A stretch of DNA of 64,000 nt from CAVQBC01 sp963848415. GTDB taxonomy: Bacteria > Actinomycetota > Thermoleophilia > Solirubrobacterales > Solirubrobacteraceae. The DNA lies in the NCBI GenBank assembly GCA_963848415.1, contig CAWKDN010000001.1, positions 2,294,001-2,358,000 of the forward strand, in the 5' to 3' direction. The position numbers were made by a program, and so were the translations under genes. A model generated the notes under the pieces. It searched no databases and had not been told where the DNA came from. It worked only from the letters and a program-made list of their open reading frames with translations. Shown here in pieces: positions 1 through 8,433 of this stretch (the first letter of the stretch is position 1; each line of letters opens with the position of its first letter).

Positions 1-1379
1 ATCATGATCCCGAGCATCCAGTACTGCGAGCGCACCGCCAGCTGCGCCTGCCCGTAGATCGCCAGCGCGCGGTCGTGGGCGAGCGCGAGCGCGGCGACGT
101 GGCCGATCACGATCAGCGCCACCTCGATGTACCAGGCGCCGTTCTGGCTGAGCACCGAGTAGTCGATCGCCGAGGTGGCCGTCCCGAACAGGTCCCAGCC
201 CTGGCGCAGCGGGTCGGAGGCGAGGTAGGAGATGGCCTGGCCCTCGAAGAGCAGGAAGGTCAGGTAGTGCGCGGCCACGTAGACCATCGCGATCGGGACC
301 AGCGAGTGCACGAAGGCCGCGCGCAGGCGCCCGGCGCCGAGCGGGCCGCCGACCGAGCGCGCACCCTCGATCCCCAGCCAGTAGAAGCCCGCCACCAGGC
401 CGACGCCGACCAGCAGCCCGACCGTGTCGGTGAGCACCAGCGCCGTGCTCTCGCCCACCCCGATCGAGCCCAGCCCGTCGAAGATCACCTCGGCGACGTC
501 CAGCCACAGGCCGCCCTGGCTGAAGCCGTCGAAGGTCACGGTACCGATCATCACCGCCACGATCGCCACCGTCCCGGGGCGCTGGTCGAGCCGCGCGAGG
601 CCCGAGAGCAGCGGCCGCAGCCCGACCACGCGGTCGCGCGTCTCGAACACCGAGAGCCGCGAGAGCAGGTTGAAGTAGACGGAGAACCCTTCGCCCGAGC
701 GCGTCCAGGTCTCTACCCCGTAGACCGCCTGCGCCGCGAGGGTGAGGACCGTGTAGACCAGCGCCGCCGTCGTGAGCCGCTGCGGGTAGCTGCCCCACTG
801 CAGGCACAGCTCGATCCAGGTGAAGATCAGCAGCGTGCCGGCGGCCGGCCAGCGGCCGAAGCGCTCCGGATAGGCACGGTGCGACGGGATGCGCCCGGCG
901 CGGGCGAGCGCCCAGCCCGTGGCCCGGCCGAGCGCCCGCCACGGGTTGACCGCCCGGAAGAGGTCGCCGAAGAGCGCGCTCGCGAACGCCAGCCCGACCC
1001 AGAAGGTGATGAAGATGAACGTCGGCGCGAGGTTGTCCTGCTCGCCGGGACCGCCCGCGTAGCCCGCGACCAGCACGACGCCGAGCAGGCCGGCCCCGAG
1101 CGCGCCGCAGGCGAGCTCGACCGCCCGCGAGCCCAGGAACGCCCCGCCGGGCACCGGGCGCCAGTCGTCGTTGCCCTCCAGGCGCGGCCGCGGCCACAGC
1201 ACCGCCAGCGCGGCGAAGGAGACGACGAGCACGGCGGCCGCCGCCCACCCGAACAGCCACTCGGGGATCGGCAGGTTCTCGCGCTGGACGAGCCCGTGGG
1301 CCGCGGCCGACGCGGGCCACAGGACGACAGCGCCCGCCAACGCGCCGGCGCCGAGCGCGACGGCGCGGCGGCGAGACAT
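1..1379 (-). CDS. Polytopic membrane protein, 3' end cut by window edge
   Basis: The frame is open from an ATG at 1379 to base 1 with no stop, giving at least 459 residues. It begins with a basic N-terminus and a hydrophobic stretch ending in SAAAHG, then many membrane helices separated by short loops. The stop of the upstream lipoprotein gene (TAG, 1380-1382) directly abuts this ATG, so the two are almost certainly co-translated. From memory the sequence resembles actinobacterial membrane proteins that carry the automatic name fenitrothion hydrolase. I see no hydrolase motif and would not use that name as a function. Membrane location is secure; function is unknown. Confidence 0.75.
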   Translation of the reverse strand, partial: MSRRRAVALGAGALAGAVVLWPASAAAHGLVQRENLPIPEWLFGWAAAAVLVVSFAALAVLWPRPRLEGNDDWRPVPGGAFLGSRAVELACGALGAGLLGVVLVAGYAGGPGEQDNLAPTFIFITFWVGLAFASALFGDLFRAVNPWRALGRATGWALARAGRIPSHRAYPERFGRWPAAGTLLIFTWIELCLQWGSYPQRLTTAALVYTVLTLAAQAVYGVETWTRSGEGFSVYFNLLSRLSVFETRDRVVGLRPLLSGLARLDQRPGTVAIVAVMIGTVTFDGFSQGGLWLDVAEVIFDGLGSIGVGESTALVLTDTVGLLVGVGLVAGFYWLGIEGARSVGGPLGAGRLRAAFVHSLVPIAMVYVAAHYLTFLLFEGQAISYLASDPLRQGWDLFGTATSAIDYSVLSQNGAWYIEVALIVIGHVAALALAHDRALAIYGQAQLAVRSQYWMLGIM

Positions 1380-2387
1380 CTACAACGCGGTTTTCAGCGC
1401 CCGCTCGAAGGCGCCGAGCCCGAAGGATCCTTCCAGGCGTGCGGTCACGCGCCCGTCCGAGCCGACCACGAACAGCCACGGCTCGGTCGGCAGGCCGAAG
1501 CGCTTGAGCGGCTCGCGCAGCCCCTTCGACGGGTCGTTGTCCACGTAGACCTCCTGGTGGATGAACTCCACCTGGTCGCCGTAGCGGCTCTTGAGCTGGC
1601 TGGCGACGTCCACGACCGGGCCGCAGACGCGCGACTGGCACAGCTGCGGGGTGGCGAAGAGCAGCGCCACCGGCTTCTGGCCGAGGACGTCGGCAAACGA
1701 CCGCTCGTGCAGCTTGCTGGGCGGCTGGCGGGTGTCGATCGAGGCGACGTCGCCGCCGGCGGACTCCAGCGTGTCCGTCTCGACCTTCGGCGCGCGATCG
1801 CCGACCGAGACCACCGGATCGTCGGCTTCGCGCACCACTCGGATCTGCTGCGGCGCCGCGGTGAGGCCTTCAGCGGTGCGCGTGACGGTCAGCAGCGACC
1901 AGGCGCCGGGGCGGTCGAACGGCACCTGGGCGGCGTAGACCGCCGAGAACGGGTCGGTCTCGGTGGCCGCCTGCTTGGAGCGGTAGGCCGGCTCGGTCAG
2001 CAACACGTCGGCCGGCGCCAGGTAGGGCCCGCGCGCCTTGCCCTCCGGCGTGCGGGCGACGTAGACGGCGGTCTTGCCGTACACGAACTGCGCGCCCTCG
2101 TCGACGATCCCGAAGGCGACCCGGTCGGTGCCGACGGTGAACACCGAGCTGGCCATCGCGGCCTCCTGCGCGCCGCCACCGATCTCGTCGGCAAGCGCCT
2201 GCAGCGTGCGGCCCTCGGTGGCCGGGAAGTCGGCCTGCGCGGGCGCACGGGCGGCCTCGACGCGTTCGCGCAGCCCGCCCTCGTCCGGCACCTGGGCGAC
2301 CGGGTCGCGCTCGTCGCCCCCGTTGCCGCCGCACGCGGCGAGCCCGAGGAGGATGGCGAGCAGCAGGCAGGGGAGCGCGCGGCGCAT
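1380..2387 (-). CDS. Lipoprotein with thioredoxin-like C-terminal domain
   Basis: 335 residues. The N-terminus is a lipoprotein signal with lipobox LAAC near residue 19, so the mature protein should be lipid-anchored outside the membrane. The C-terminal 130 residues look like a thioredoxin fold of the peroxiredoxin/SCO kind: a strand reading VALLFATP, then a C-x4-C pair (CQSRVC), an amphipathic helix, a cis-Pro-like segment (LPTEPW) and FVVGSDGRV. The middle, roughly residues 60-200, resembles an extracellular beta domain. It is the middle gene of a three-gene minus-strand operon, 21 bp after the small membrane protein and touching the polytopic one. A redox or metal-handling role at the surface is plausible but inferred. 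Confidence 0.8.
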   Translation of the reverse strand: MRRALPCLLLAILLGLAACGGNGGDERDPVAQVPDEGGLRERVEAARAPAQADFPATEGRTLQALADEIGGGAQEAAMASSVFTVGTDRVAFGIVDEGAQFVYGKTAVYVARTPEGKARGPYLAPADVLLTEPAYRSKQAATETDPFSAVYAAQVPFDRPGAWSLLTVTRTAEGLTAAPQQIRVVREADDPVVSVGDRAPKVETDTLESAGGDVASIDTRQPPSKLHERSFADVLGQKPVALLFATPQLCQSRVCGPVVDVASQLKSRYGDQVEFIHQEVYVDNDPSKGLREPLKRFGLPTEPWLFVVGSDGRVTARLEGSFGLGAFERALKTAL

Positions 2388-2408
2388 CGACCCACCAGGA
2401 TATGAACT

Positions 2409-2756
2409 TCAGGGCTGGGGCAGCCCCAGGCAGCGCCAGGCGGGGAGCCCGCCGGTGCGGCAGGCCACGTAACGCTCGCGGCGGGCGGCGTCCCGGCCCA
2501 GCCGCGCGCAGGCCGGCACGTCGCCGAGCTGGGCGCGGCAGTCGCGCATGACCGCGCGCGTGCGGGGCGACACGCTCGAGGATCCACCGGGCTCGCTGGG
2601 GCGCGATGGGGCGCTGTCGCCCTGAGGACCGATCACCGCGGGGACCGCGATCGCCAGGGCGACCACCGCGACCGCGAGGAACGTGGCCAGCGGCGCGAGC
2701 TTGCCCCACGGCGAGGGCTTCTTGATGGGAGGGGGTCCGGTTCGTACGGTGCTCAT
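2409..2756 (-). CDS. Small single-pass membrane protein
   Basis: 115 residues: a short proline-rich cytoplasmic head (PPPIKKPSPWGK), one helix at about residues 20-43, then an outer segment with five cysteines (DCRAQLGD, ACARLG, ACRTGG, RCLGLP). It is the first gene of the operon with the lipoprotein and the polytopic membrane protein. The cysteines lie on the same side of the membrane as the thioredoxin-like domain of the next gene, which hints at a joint redox job. I do not recognise the family. Confidence 0.65.
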   Translation of the reverse strand: MSTVRTGPPPIKKPSPWGKLAPLATFLAVAVVALAIAVPAVIGPQGDSAPSRPSEPGGSSSVSPRTRAVMRDCRAQLGDVPACARLGRDAARRERYVACRTGGLPAWRCLGLPQP

Positions 2757-2814
2757 CGTCGGCTCCGAGAAGGCTCCGCAGATGAGAGACGCTACGCCTG
2801 GCGAGGTTGTTCCG

Positions 2815-3339
2815 TCAACCCACGGTGAGCCCGAGCAGGACCGCCTGTGCGGCGACCCCGGTGAAGGCGGCGGCGAGCGCCAGCGCCGTCAGCCGCGTCA
2901 GCCGCGCCTTGCGGTCGTTCAGGCGCCGCTCGTGCTGGAGCGCCTCGACCATCGTGTTGATCATCTGGCCCTGGATGTCCACCCGTGGCTGCGCGATCAG
3001 CGGGAACTCGCCGAACTGCGGCAGCGCCGAGCTCGCGATCGCCAGGCGCTGCTGCGGGCGCAGCACCCCGGCCAGCGCCAACACCGCCGCCCCGGCCAGG
3101 GCCAGCACCGTGAAGACGAACAGCGCCCGCACGATCGGCTCGGCGACCGCGCCGAGCGGCTGGTCGAGTACCTGGGTGCCCAGGCCGGTGGTCAGCGCCA
3201 GGATGGCCCCGGCGAAGCCCGCGAGCGTCGAGGTCTTGGTGTCGAGGCCCTGCCCGCGCGAGCGCTCGTCCTCGAGCAGGTCCTTGAGCGCCGCGTGCAG
3301 CTCGGCGACGGCCTCGGGGTTGGGTTCCTGATCCGTCAG
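2815..3339 (-). CDS. Three-helix membrane protein, start uncertain
   Basis: The obvious GTG start at 3132 gives only 105 residues and falls inside a hydrophobic helix. The frame stays open upstream to a TGA at 3352-3354, and the extra codons look real (an acidic amphipathic helix followed by a membrane helix). No ATG, GTG or TTG lies there; CTG at 3339 is the only conventional alternative. The full frame gives about 174 residues: soluble helix, two membrane helices, a loop of about 50 residues with a charged helix (ALQHERRLNDRKARL), and a last membrane helix. This plan resembles SLATT or Pycsar-effector-type proteins, but no cyclase or other partner is adjacent, so that is only a resemblance. 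Confidence 0.55.
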   Translation of the reverse strand: MTDQEPNPEAVAELHAALKDLLEDERSRGQGLDTKTSTLAGFAGAILALTTGLGTQVLDQPLGAVAEPIVRALFVFTVLALAGAAVLALAGVLRPQQRLAIASSALPQFGEFPLIAQPRVDIQGQMINTMVEALQHERRLNDRKARLTRLTALALAAAFTGVAAQAVLLGLTVG

Positions 3340-3430
3340 GGGCCGAGTATCTCAGCGCCCGCCGAGCGTGTCCGGCGCCCAGTGCGCGACCTCGCTCGGT
3401 CCTACGCCGTGACCTGCGCGATGATCGGGC

Positions 3431-5560
3431 CTACGGCCACCAGTAGTCCCCGGGCTGGACCGGCCGCGACAGGAGCATCTGTGCCGTGTAGTTGTCCCTG
3501 ATGGCGCTGAAGTTCACCTGCGAGAGCTGCTCGCTGCGGGTCCGACAGCCGGGCGCACACACCAGCGGACCGGTTGGCCGGTATTCCCGCTGGTACCAGA
3601 CGTGTGGCCCGGGTCTGTCCGTTTCGCTGAGGTTGGCGCGATACACGTAGAGCCCCCAGAATCCCGGCCGGAAGCTGTTGCCCAGCCACATATGGCCGCT
3701 CAGTCGCTTCTGGTCGTTCTCCCTGGTCATGGTCGTGGTGGTGAAGCCGGCGCGCTTGTTCAGCCAGGCCAGCGGGCTGTCACCCTCCCAGCCGTCGATC
3801 AGGTCCCTGTAGTCGTCTTCACTCGGGAACTTCCAGTCGGTCCACGGGCCGAGCGCGGGAAGGGACAAGCCAGTGGTCTTCAACGGAAGGGTGTATGGGG
3901 ATTCCGCCGAGCCGGTGCACGTTCCCCCGCGCACATTCGGGCCGGGGCAGGTCCTCGGCACCCACTGTGATGTCCAGTTGAGGGCATCCTGGCCGTTGAG
4001 CGGCCACGAAGCCTGTGGCCACATCCGCATCGTGCGGCGGTCGATGAACGTTCCGGCGGGCAGCGGTGGCTTGAGCTGCAACTTCTGCTGCTCGATGTTG
4101 GTCTCGAACGTGTCGAGGTAGGACTGGATCGTCCTCGGCGACAGGCAGTCCTGGGGCGCCGGGCTGTTGTTGCAGGACCTGGTGTTCCAGTACTCCACCA
4201 GCAGGTTGGCCAGGCGGAGTTGATGGATGGCGTAGTAGCTGTAGACGGCACGAACGCTCTGCGACTCCCCTTGCCTGAACCATCGGTCCTGCGTCCCGGC
4301 CTTCTTCGAGGCGGCCACCAGGATGCCGGTGAAGCCCGGGATCGGGTTGGTCAGGAACGTGTTCAACAGGTTGCGTCGGTCCTCGAGCTTGGAGATCGAG
4401 GTCAGGATCTTCTTCGTCGCCCCCACGCGACCAGGGTCGTCCTGAGGGAGCCTCACCAGGTCGCTTATCTCCTGCTGGTTGGTCTCGATCGAGTTGATCA
4501 TCTCGATGGTCGGCCTCGCCGCGTCGTTGTACTGGCCGGCAAGCACCTCCTTGAGGATCGTGTCGGAGGTTCTCTGGAGGTCGATCACGCGTCTATTGAG
4601 CGCTTCGAGCATCTCGATGATCTTCTCGGTGTCGGGCTTTGGCAGCAGGAACTCCTTGACGTCCTTGAGCCCCCAGTAGTCCAGCAACCGTCCGAGAACC
4701 CACTTCCCGCCAACCTGTATGCCTTCACTCACGAGCGAGAGGCCGAAGTCCTTGAGGCCGTCCTTGACGAGCTTGGTGACGTCGGTCTCCTTCCACCACG
4801 CCGTCAGGCCCAACGGGTCGTCGCCCGGGGGGGCGACGGCCGCGCGCGCCCGCTTCGCTCGGAACGGGTGTCGGCGATCGCGCTGCGCGGTGCGCATCAG
4901 CGCGCGCTCCAGCCTGTCGACACCGCCGGCGCGGAGGGCCGCGGCCATGTACCTGTCGCCGTCGAACGGCGTGTCATCGGCGGCCAGGTCATTGTCGTTG
5001 ACGTGCGCGGGGATGGCCAGCAGCCGCTGGACGACACGCGTTGCGCGGGCGGTGTTCATGCCGGGGTGCGCTCGCCGCACGGCATAGGTCAGCGTGCTCA
5101 CCGGTGTGACGAGCACGCTCATGATCTGGTCGCTCTCGTTCCACGCCCCGGCGTGAAACGAGCCGCGTACAGCGCGTCCGTTGACCCGCCCGCCCGTCAC
5201 GCTGACGACGAAGCAACTCGGAAGGCGATCGAAGTCAAGGAGCGCGGCCCCCGCCGAATTGGTGCGCTCTGCCCGGACGCCGTTGATCTGGCGCAGGGAC
5301 GCGCCGGCGAGAACACCGCGCCGGCTCGTCGGCGGCGCACAACGGTGGACATGGATCAGCCCGCCGGAGATCGGGGTGTCGCCGTCCGCGTTCGCGTTCA
5401 CGAGCACGGACTCCGAGGACCGCGCGGCCAGCGCCGGCGCGACACCCGGTGATGCCCCGGCCACCGCGACAACCGCGGTGGCAAGCACGAGCGCACACGC
5501 CGCTCGGTGCGGGAAGGTCGGACGGGTAGAACGGCGCATCACGGCGACCCCCTCCGACAC
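3431..5560 (-). CDS. Secreted 709-residue protein, Ig-like head and Lcl-like tail
   Basis: Signal peptide at the N-terminus; the ATG at 5539 (MRRSTRP) may be the real start rather than 5560. Residues about 50-140 look like a beta-sandwich of the carboxypeptidase-regulatory kind. Residues about 150-235 form the helical linker often seen after it. Residues about 260-480 are strongly helical with long amphipathic runs (IIEMLEALNRRVIDLQR), suggesting a helical bundle. The last 170 residues carry tryptophans and the pattern DWKFPSEDDYRDLIDGW, close to the DWRLPT-x-EL-x-LID signature of Lcl/DUF1566 domains. Two cysteine pairs near the end (CPGPN, CAPGCR) fit secretion. It stands alone between a membrane protein and a hydrolase. 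Function unknown; the Lcl match is from motif memory. Confidence 0.75.
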   Translation of the reverse strand: MSEGVAVMRRSTRPTFPHRAACALVLATAVVAVAGASPGVAPALAARSSESVLVNANADGDTPISGGLIHVHRCAPPTSRRGVLAGASLRQINGVRAERTNSAGAALLDFDRLPSCFVVSVTGGRVNGRAVRGSFHAGAWNESDQIMSVLVTPVSTLTYAVRRAHPGMNTARATRVVQRLLAIPAHVNDNDLAADDTPFDGDRYMAAALRAGGVDRLERALMRTAQRDRRHPFRAKRARAAVAPPGDDPLGLTAWWKETDVTKLVKDGLKDFGLSLVSEGIQVGGKWVLGRLLDYWGLKDVKEFLLPKPDTEKIIEMLEALNRRVIDLQRTSDTILKEVLAGQYNDAARPTIEMINSIETNQQEISDLVRLPQDDPGRVGATKKILTSISKLEDRRNLLNTFLTNPIPGFTGILVAASKKAGTQDRWFRQGESQSVRAVYSYYAIHQLRLANLLVEYWNTRSCNNSPAPQDCLSPRTIQSYLDTFETNIEQQKLQLKPPLPAGTFIDRRTMRMWPQASWPLNGQDALNWTSQWVPRTCPGPNVRGGTCTGSAESPYTLPLKTTGLSLPALGPWTDWKFPSEDDYRDLIDGWEGDSPLAWLNKRAGFTTTTMTRENDQKRLSGHMWLGNSFRPGFWGLYVYRANLSETDRPGPHVWYQREYRPTGPLVCAPGCRTRSEQLSQVNFSAIRDNYTAQMLLSRPVQPGDYWWP

Positions 5561-5620
5561 CCCAAGTCGATCCGACTGGCGCAGGGTGGCCGCCGCCCGC
5601 GCGAAACGGTCGACCAGGTG

Positions 5621-7204
5621 TCAGCCAAGCGACGGCCCGAAACCGCGACTGAAGGGGAGGTGATCGGAACGGCACACCTTCCCCGGGGGCGGGGTCTCCA
5701 GCCGGGTGAGGTAGTCGGCCACGTCGCGTTGAATGCAGGCGCTGGGGTCCTCGTCGGAGGTGTGGCCGTAGCCGTCGTGGGTCAGCAGGACCGCGTTTCC
5801 GAGCGCCTTCGCGGCGACAACCGACGACTTGTAGGTCGTGCGCGGGTCATAGCGAGTCCCGATCACGAGGACCGGATTCGGGGTGGCCGCGTCCCACGGG
5901 CCGGTGTAGCGGTTGACGGCGGGGACGGTCCACGCTGCGCACGGCGCCCACAGGAGCCAGGCCTGAATCCGTCCGCCGTAGCGGCTGACGCGTTGCATCT
6001 GCCCGACGACACCGGGCCATGCGCCGGGGCCCAGGCGGGGCGGGACGGGCTTGTCGGCGCACTGCAGCCCGACAGCCGAGTTGAGCGCGTCCTCGAGGAC
6101 CGGCGTGCTGCCCTGGACCAACTGGGCTATCGCCGAGCCGTCGCCGCGGGCGGCCCGGGCGAGTTCACGCGCGAAGTCCGGCCACCCGGCGGGGGTTCCC
6201 TCGGCGAGGAAGATCCGGATGAGCAGGTCGCTGTAGGTGAGGCGGGGCGGATCGGCCGCCGGAGCCGGGATCGGGCCGCGCCGCAGGTCTGCGAGCAGTC
6301 GGGCGAAACGCCGTGCAGGGGAGCCGCCACGCGCAAGGGCGCACCGCGCCGGGCCGGCGCGCCTGCACAGTTCGAGGAACTTGCGGATCACCCGATCGGT
6401 GTCGATGATGCTGCTCGCTAGGGCGCGCTCGACCGTCTGGGTGAAGGCGAGCGGGTTGATGTTCCCGTCCAGGACCATCGCCCGCACCCGATCGGGGAAG
6501 AGGTTCGCGTAGGTCTGGCCGATGAACGTGCCGTAGGAGATCCCGCGGTAAGTGAGCTGCGGGTCCCCCACAAGCTCGCGGAGGTGGTCGAGGTCGCGCA
6601 CGGTGTCGGCGGTCGACACGAAGGGAAGGAGGTATCGGCTGCGCTGGGTGCACCGACCCGCGAAGGCGGTGGTCTTGCGCACGAAGCGCCTCGATTGCGC
6701 GCTCGTGACCGGGATCGCGTACGCGCCCCAGAACCGGAGCTGCTGTCGGTCGTTGGCGAAGCACGAGATGCGAGTGCTCTCCCCGACGCCGCGCGGATCC
6801 CAGCCCACGATGTCGAAGCGGCCGTCCCCCAGGCGGTTGAGCCTGGGCCCGATGCGCTTGACCGTCGCCACCCCGGACACCCCGGGACCGCCGAAGTTCA
6901 CGAACAGCGACCCGATCCGCTGCGCCGGCCGGCTGGCGGGCCGGCGGATCACCGACAGCGAGATCGTCCGACCGTCGGGCTGCGACCAGTTCAGCGGGAC
7001 CGCGACGCGGGCGCATTGCAGCCCGGCCGGGGCGTCCTTGCAGGCCTTCCAGGCGATGGGCGGCGCCGCCGAGGCCGTGGCGGCCCAAAGCAACATCAGC
7101 GCCATCACAGCTGCAAGACCAAGAGTCGCTCGACGCCACGACGGCGCCAGCGGAGCGAGTGCCGACATCGGACCGACCCTACGGACCTGCCGGCTCGGGA
7201 GCAA
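5621..7204 (-). CDS. Secreted alpha/beta-hydrolase, TAP-like peptidase family
   Basis: 527 residues with an N-terminal signal ending at ATASAAPP; the internal ATG at 7168 (MSALAPL) is a likely alternative start. The fold follows tripeptidyl-aminopeptidase/proline-iminopeptidase relatives: oxyanion strand SLFVNFGGPGVSG, DPRGVGES, nucleophile elbow GISYGT with Ser near residue 220, a helical cap, then a C-terminal TAP domain with acid in GTRYDPRTTY and histidine in DGYGHTS. Such enzymes release short N-terminal peptides or act on small esters outside the cell. Substrate is not predictable. It is a single gene, transcribed away from its upstream neighbour across a 179 bp gap where I see no clear promoter or terminator. 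Confidence 0.85.
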   Translation of the reverse strand: MLPSRQVRRVGPMSALAPLAPSWRRATLGLAAVMALMLLWAATASAAPPIAWKACKDAPAGLQCARVAVPLNWSQPDGRTISLSVIRRPASRPAQRIGSLFVNFGGPGVSGVATVKRIGPRLNRLGDGRFDIVGWDPRGVGESTRISCFANDRQQLRFWGAYAIPVTSAQSRRFVRKTTAFAGRCTQRSRYLLPFVSTADTVRDLDHLRELVGDPQLTYRGISYGTFIGQTYANLFPDRVRAMVLDGNINPLAFTQTVERALASSIIDTDRVIRKFLELCRRAGPARCALARGGSPARRFARLLADLRRGPIPAPAADPPRLTYSDLLIRIFLAEGTPAGWPDFARELARAARGDGSAIAQLVQGSTPVLEDALNSAVGLQCADKPVPPRLGPGAWPGVVGQMQRVSRYGGRIQAWLLWAPCAAWTVPAVNRYTGPWDAATPNPVLVIGTRYDPRTTYKSSVVAAKALGNAVLLTHDGYGHTSDEDPSACIQRDVADYLTRLETPPPGKVCRSDHLPFSRGFGPSLG

Positions 7205-7383
7205 GCGCGATCGGAAACCTCACGCACGATCACCGCGCCACGCGGACGTTCGCTCCGAGCGCTCGTCCGCTGCGACGCTCGTCCCCGCGGCGTGACCAGC
7301 GCCCGGGGCAGGGGTCAGGTTCGGATCACCCCGCCGGGTCCAGCGTGGTCCTCGACAGGTCGCCTTCGCGGCTGGGCGGCCGG

Positions 7384-8433
7384 CTAGGGCTGCCCCGCGG
7401 CCCCGCCCGGCACGCCCGAGTTCGTCGAGTACGCGGGCTGGAGCTTCATGTCCGGCCGGATCGAATGGACCGCCTGGGCGACCGCGATGGCCGCCTCGGC
7501 GAAGCCCGTGGCGATCAGCTTGAGCTTGCCGTCGAAGGTCGTGATGTCGCCGCACGCCCAGACGTTCTCCAGGTTGGTCGCCATCAGGCCGTCGACCACG
7601 ATCGCGCCCTTCTCGAGCTCGAAGCCCCAGTCCTTCAGCGGGCCGAGCTTGGTCGAGAAGCCGAGCTGGAGCAGGACCGCGTCGCAGTCGACGCGCTCGA
7701 CGCCCTCGCCGCCGGCGTGGTGGAGCTCGACGGTCTCGATCGACCCGTTACCGGAGATCTCCTTGATGACGTAGGGGACGCGCAGGTCCACGCGGCCGGC
7801 GTCGACGTGGCCCATCACCTCGGCGACCGTGGCCTCGTGGGCCCGGAAGCCGTCGCGCCGGTGCACGAGCGTCACCCGGGAGGCCGTGTCGAGCAGGTTG
7901 ATGACCCAGTCGAAGGCCGAGTCGCCGCCGCCGACGATCACGACGCGGCGGTCGCGGAACTCCTCCTTCTCGCCCACCAGGTAGTGCGCGCCGCGCCCCT
8001 CCCACGGGGCCATGTCGATGTCCGAGAGCGGCAGCTTCTTGGGCTCGAAGGCGCCGTGGCCGCCGGAGACGATGACGGTGCGCGAGCGCAGCGTGCCGTG
8101 CTCGGTGTGCAGCGCGACGTGGTCGTCGAGCTGCTCGATCGTCTGCGCGGTGGTCTCCAGGTGGACGGGCACGTCGAACTGCTCGAGCGCCTGCGTGCGC
8201 AGCTGGGCGACGAGGTCCTTGGCGAGCACCTTGGGATGCCCGGGGACGTCGAAGATCCACTTCTCCGGGTACAGCGTCGTGCACTGCCCGCCGATCTCGG
8301 GCAGCGAGTCGATGATGCGGGCCGAGGCCTGGCGCATGCCGGCCCAGAAGGCGGTCGAGAGCCCGACCGGCCCGGCGCCGATGATCGTGATGTCGCGGAT
8401 CTCGTCGAAGTCCTGCTGGAGGGCGGCGGTCAT
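7384..8433 (-). CDS. Ferredoxin--NADP+ reductase, thioredoxin-reductase type
   Basis: 349 residues when started at the ATG at 8433, which overlaps the stop of the coproheme decarboxylase gene (ATGA). The frame is open farther upstream, but that part is a shadow of the neighbour. FAD-binding motif GAGPVGLS is at residues 18-25, EIGGQC follows, and the NADP-binding motif GGGDSAFDW lies mid-protein. The C-terminal FAD signature is ACGDITTF. There is no CxxC redox pair, which separates it from true thioredoxin reductases and fits the bacillar/actinobacterial FNR family. It should pass electrons between NADPH and ferredoxin or flavodoxin. Confidence 0.88.
   Translation of the reverse strand: MTAALQQDFDEIRDITIIGAGPVGLSTAFWAGMRQASARIIDSLPEIGGQCTTLYPEKWIFDVPGHPKVLAKDLVAQLRTQALEQFDVPVHLETTAQTIEQLDDHVALHTEHGTLRSRTVIVSGGHGAFEPKKLPLSDIDMAPWEGRGAHYLVGEKEEFRDRRVVIVGGGDSAFDWVINLLDTASRVTLVHRRDGFRAHEATVAEVMGHVDAGRVDLRVPYVIKEISGNGSIETVELHHAGGEGVERVDCDAVLLQLGFSTKLGPLKDWGFELEKGAIVVDGLMATNLENVWACGDITTFDGKLKLIATGFAEAAIAVAQAVHSIRPDMKLQPAYSTNSGVPGGAAGQP

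Noticed and set aside
75..2405. 776-codon open frame on the plus strand
   Set aside because: Arg/Gly/Ala-rich translation with no domain; it is the reverse-strand shadow of the lipoprotein and membrane genes.
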